A model generated the notes under the pieces. That model searched no databases. It had not been told where the DNA came from and saw only the letters and a list, made by a program, of their open reading frames with translations. A DNA stretch of 7,649 nucleotides from Ktedonobacterales bacterium (GTDB lineage Bacteria > Chloroflexota > Ktedonobacteria > Ktedonobacterales > JADMIN01): the NCBI GenBank assembly GCA_025928125.1, contig JAICKD010000131.1:1-7649 (forward strand). The letters are read 5' to 3'. The position numbers and the translations under genes were made by a program. This document shows, piece after piece, positions 5,672 through 7,649 of this stretch (within the stretch, counting starts at the first letter, position 1; each line of letters starts with the position of its first letter).

Positions 5672-6562
5672 GTGAATAGTAGAAAACCTATGTTGATGAC
5701 GCAAATCGATAGTATGCAGGCGGACAGTATGATGGAAAACACCGCGGACGCTAACACGCCGCTTCCACCGGCGTCACTCTCAGATACATCGTCAGATACG
5801 GCGACGGCGCATGCTGATGCGCCCGATGCATCCAATCGGCTGGAAGACGAGTTCCTGGCAATCATCAGCCATGAATTGCGCAGTCCTCTGGCCGCGATCA
5901 AGGGATACGCCGCAACCCTGCGACGCCAGGGCCACAGGATCGGGCGAGCCGAGCGCGACGAGTTTTTGCAGGCCATCGATGAGGCCAGCGACCGACTTGA
6001 ACTGCTGATATCACGAATGATGCAACTCTCACGGTTAGAGGCTGGCGCGCTCATGCCCCACCCTGTTCCCGTTGACAGTGTCCAGCTGATCCGAGAGGCG
6101 CTCGCCGCCGCCGAATACCGCTGGGGTTCCTATCCCTCGCTAGCGCCATCTCACACCTATACGTTTGAGATGCCGAGCCAGGCGCCTATGCCGACTGTAC
6201 TGGCGGACCTGCGATTGCAACGCGAGGTGCTCGATATCGTTCTAGAGAATACCGTCAAATACTCGCCGGGCGGTGGACTCGTCCGCGTGACGCTCGATAC
6301 GGATGGCGCCATGTTGACCATCGGGATACGAGACCAGGGAATCGGCATGTCTTCAGACCATCTCGAACGCATTTTTGATCGATTTTACCGCGTTGATGCC
6401 CGTCTGACTCGCGAGGTCGGTGGCGTTGGGCTTGGCCTGGCAATCTGCAAGCGCATCATGGCGCTGCAAGGCGGCGCTATTTGGGCGGAAAGCGAACCAG
6501 GTGTCGGCAGCACGTTCTACATGACGCTGCCACTGGCGCAGCCGAGCGACGAACGGCAATGA
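5672..6562 (+). CDS. Soluble short histidine kinase without sensor domain
   Basis: A 296-residue kinase consisting almost only of the catalytic core. Residues 1-55 are a low-complexity Asp/Ser/Thr/Ala/Met-rich tail with no membrane segment. HisKA starts near 56, with phospho-acceptor His67 in SHELRSP. The HATPase domain has the N box (Asn193, ENTVKYS), G1 (DQGIGM, 221-226), F box (FDRFYR, 235-240) and G2 (GVGLGL, 251-256). The core resembles that of the divergent 945-residue kinase (both have KGYA after the His motif and GSTFY near the end), suggesting a common origin. The start is uncertain: GTG 5672 has no ribosome-binding site, nor do ATGs 5690 and 5696. ATG 5729 has a GGCGGA upstream and would trim 19 residues from the disordered tail. 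A TTGACA at 5621-5626 lacks a good -10. The response regulator follows after 63 bp and is the likely partner. The signal it senses is unknown; it may be modulated by another protein. Confidence 0.92.
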   Translation: MNSRKPMLMTQIDSMQADSMMENTADANTPLPPASLSDTSSDTATAHADAPDASNRLEDEFLAIISHELRSPLAAIKGYAATLRRQGHRIGRAERDEFLQAIDEASDRLELLISRMMQLSRLEAGALMPHPVPVDSVQLIREALAAAEYRWGSYPSLAPSHTYTFEMPSQAPMPTVLADLRLQREVLDIVLENTVKYSPGGGLVRVTLDTDGAMLTIGIRDQGIGMSSDHLERIFDRFYRVDARLTREVGGVGLGLAICKRIMALQGGAIWAESEPGVGSTFYMTLPLAQPSDERQ

Positions 6563-6625
6563 GACAGGCTACGCCATGATGAGACATACTGATGATATCG
6601 AGTAGTATTGAAAGGGTGAAGCCGC

Positions 6626-7357
6626 ATGCCTGCAAAGAAAACCGCTATCCTGGCCGCCGATGATGATCCCCAGATTCTGCGGCTCATAGCCCGCAATCTC
6701 CAACTAGAAGATTACGATGTCGTCACGGCGACCGATGGGCAGGAGGCGCTCGAACGCCTCGAAGCGCAGAAATTCGATCTGGCCATCCTCGACGTGATGA
6801 TGCCCAAACTCGACGGATTCACCGTCTGCACGCGGGTCCGTGAATTTTCGAGCGTGCCGATCATCATGGTCACGGCGCGCGGCCAGGACCAGGACAAAAT
6901 TCATGGGCTTGACCTGGGCGCGGACGATTATCTGACCAAGCCATTCAGCGTTGAGGAACTGCTGGCACGGGTACGCTCGGTGCTGCGTCGCTCGCAATTC
7001 GCGGCAAATCATGAGGGGCAGAACGTCCGGCCGGTCGTCGTGATTGGTGAGCTTTCCATCGATTTCGCCCAGCACCGTGTCACCGTGGACGGGCAGGAAA
7101 TTGAGCTGACGCCCATTGAATATCGGCTGCTAGCCTATCTGGCGCAAAATGCTGGCCGTGTCGTCACCCAGGATCTTCTGCTTGAGCACGTTTGGGGCGA
7201 GGAGTATATTGGCGAAAGCCATCTGCTCCAGGTCAACATGAACCGGCTCCGGCGGAAGATCGAAACCGACGCCGCGCATCCACGCTACGTGATTACCAAG
7301 ATGGGCGTCGGCTACTATCTTCCCGCGCAGCCAGCGCCCGCTTCAGAGATTGGATGA
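6626..7357 (+). CDS. OmpR/PhoB-family DNA-binding response regulator
   Basis: A 243-residue two-domain regulator of normal length for the family. The receiver domain (about 6-122) has the acidic cluster Asp12-Asp14, phospho-acceptor Asp56 in LDVMMP, Thr83 and Lys105 (KPF), so phosphorylation chemistry is intact. A linker (about 123-137) leads to a winged-helix DNA-binding domain (138-233) with the typical LTPIEYRLL (161-169), a recognition helix around 200-212 (LLQVNMNRLRRKIE) and a terminal wing GVGYYL (227-232). The start ATG has AAAGGG (6611-6616) nine bases upstream. It sits 63 bp after the soluble kinase on the same strand and should be cotranscribed; it is the only regulator here for two kinases. 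The sequence resembles KdpE/RegX3-type regulators, but no kdp genes are present. TGTGA boxes with 11-bp pitch around the operon are plausible binding sites. Confidence 0.95.
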   Translation: MPAKKTAILAADDDPQILRLIARNLQLEDYDVVTATDGQEALERLEAQKFDLAILDVMMPKLDGFTVCTRVREFSSVPIIMVTARGQDQDKIHGLDLGADDYLTKPFSVEELLARVRSVLRRSQFAANHEGQNVRPVVVIGELSIDFAQHRVTVDGQEIELTPIEYRLLAYLAQNAGRVVTQDLLLEHVWGEEYIGESHLLQVNMNRLRRKIETDAAHPRYVITKMGVGYYLPAQPAPASEIG

Positions 7358-7368
7358 TCGTTGGTAAC

Positions 7369-7418
7369 GATGGCCGAGGCGCCGCCCATGCGGAATGCGT
7401 GAGATCGTCTCGGCCATT
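7369..7418 (+). terminator. Stem-loop terminator after the response regulator
   Basis: ATGGCCGAG (7370-7378) pairs perfectly with CTCGGCCAT (7409-7417). With G-U pairs and a further CG/CG step, the stem extends to about 13 bp (7369-7381 with 7406-7418). The loop contains a smaller CCGC/GCGG hairpin (7382-7393 region). The stem starts 12 bp after the stop codon and is followed by a pyrimidine-rich TCTCTCCCCTTC rather than a pure T-run. It is the best terminator candidate in the window and would end the kinase-regulator operon. Confidence 0.6.
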
Positions 7419-7484
7419 CTCTCCCCTTCGCAATTCACATAGCGATAAAGCGGCCGTGCGCAACCTCCTCACTTCTCTTGCCTC

Positions 7485-7525
7485 TATAGTACTCTTGTGT
7501 TACGTCACACGCGACGTGCTACGAT
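7485..7525 (+). promoter_or_regulatory. Promoter/operator region for the downstream exported-protein gene
   Basis: TATAGT (7485-7490) is a five-of-six match to a -10 but has no clear -35. TTGTGT (7495-7500) with TACGAT (7520-7525) is another pair, at a long 19-bp spacing. Overlapping these is the near-palindrome 7497-7510 (GTGT, then ACGT in the centre, then ACAC; one mismatched pair), and a second inverted repeat ACGTC (7502-7506)/GACGT (7513-7517). The dyads suggest a dimeric regulator binding at the promoter. Which element is used cannot be decided from sequence alone. Confidence 0.35.
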
Positions 7526-7540
7526 GAGCGCAACTCAGAC

Positions 7541-7562
7541 CTCCCGGTTCACTCCCGGTTCA
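7541..7562 (+). repeat. Exact 11-bp tandem duplication
   Basis: CTCCCGGTTCA occurs twice without a gap (7541-7551 and 7552-7562). The 11-bp pitch equals that of tandem response-regulator sites, but the sequence differs from the TGTGA boxes elsewhere in the window. It sits 31 bp before the next start codon, probably in the 5' untranslated region. It could be a regulator site or a simple slippage duplication. Confidence 0.5.
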
Positions 7563-7593
7563 TGTCGATGCTTTTTAAGGATGGAGAGGCGAC

Positions 7594-7649
7594 ATGCTCA
7601 AACGATCGCGCTATCTTGTCGTTGTTCAGGCGGTGACACTGGCCGTGAT
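7594..7649 (+). CDS. Start of a probable exported or membrane protein (cut by window end)
   Basis: Only 18 codons are visible. The translation begins Met-Leu-Lys-Arg-Ser-Arg and runs into a hydrophobic stretch (LVVVQAVTLAV), the pattern of a signal peptide or first membrane segment. The start is well supported: GGAGAGG at 7583-7589 places GGAG seven bases before the ATG. The gene follows the response-regulator terminator and has its own likely control region. Its function cannot be told from this fragment. Confidence 0.6.
   Translation, partial: MLKRSRYLVVVQAVTLAV

Noticed and set aside
2505..7357. Reading the kinase and regulator as KdpD/KdpE of a potassium system
   Set aside because: The membrane domain and regulator resemble that pair, but the KdpD and Usp domains are missing, GAF/PAS domains are added, and there are no kdpFABC genes.
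7496..7509. TGTGT-N4-TCACA as a Crp/Fnr-family site
   Set aside because: Length fits the 14-bp Fnr class but the half-sites resemble Crp, whose sites need a 6-bp spacer; the mixed pattern is not convincing.

Overview
The window (about 58-60% GC by eye) looks like a chromosomal segment from a Gram-positive-type or monoderm environmental bacterium. The architecture best fits Chloroflexota, possibly Ktedonobacteria-like. That placement is inference from protein style: a membrane-anchored two-domain copper nitrite reductase-like enzyme with a Ser/Asn/Gly linker, and a large GAF/PAS sensor kinase with a KdpD-like membrane domain. No RNA gene, CRISPR array, transposase or integrase is visible.

Layout. 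1-694: gene-poor, locally AT-rich leader with several palindromes and TGTGA-type motifs. 695-1951 (+): a NirK-like two-cupredoxin protein in which every expected copper ligand and both catalytic residues can be found. 1966-2355 (-): a small four-Cys protein of unknown function, convergent with and only 14 bp from the nirK-like gene. 2505-5342 (-): a 945-aa hybrid sensor kinase (4 TM, GAF, two PAS, HisKA, HATPase). 5343-5671: divergent control region with hairpins and tandem 11-bp-spaced TGTGA repeats. 5672-6562 (+): a short soluble histidine kinase with no recognisable sensor domain. 6626-7357 (+): an OmpR/PhoB-family response regulator. 7369-7418: a strong stem-loop, probably the operon terminator. 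7419-7593: regulatory stretch with an exact 11-bp tandem duplication and an imperfect palindrome. 7594-end (+): start of a probable exported or membrane protein, cut by the window edge.

Working model (inference): two histidine kinases, one membrane-bound with many sensory domains and one soluble and stripped down, are transcribed divergently and share one DNA-binding response regulator. Pairs of TGTGA half-sites spaced 11 bp, the spacing known for PhoB/OmpR-type regulators, lie upstream of the kinase-regulator operon and over the ribosome-binding site of the large kinase. A related arrangement precedes the nirK-like gene. The locus may therefore be a self-regulated signalling module controlling a membrane-tethered copper nitrite reductase or related cupredoxin. 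The sequence suggests this but does not prove it.
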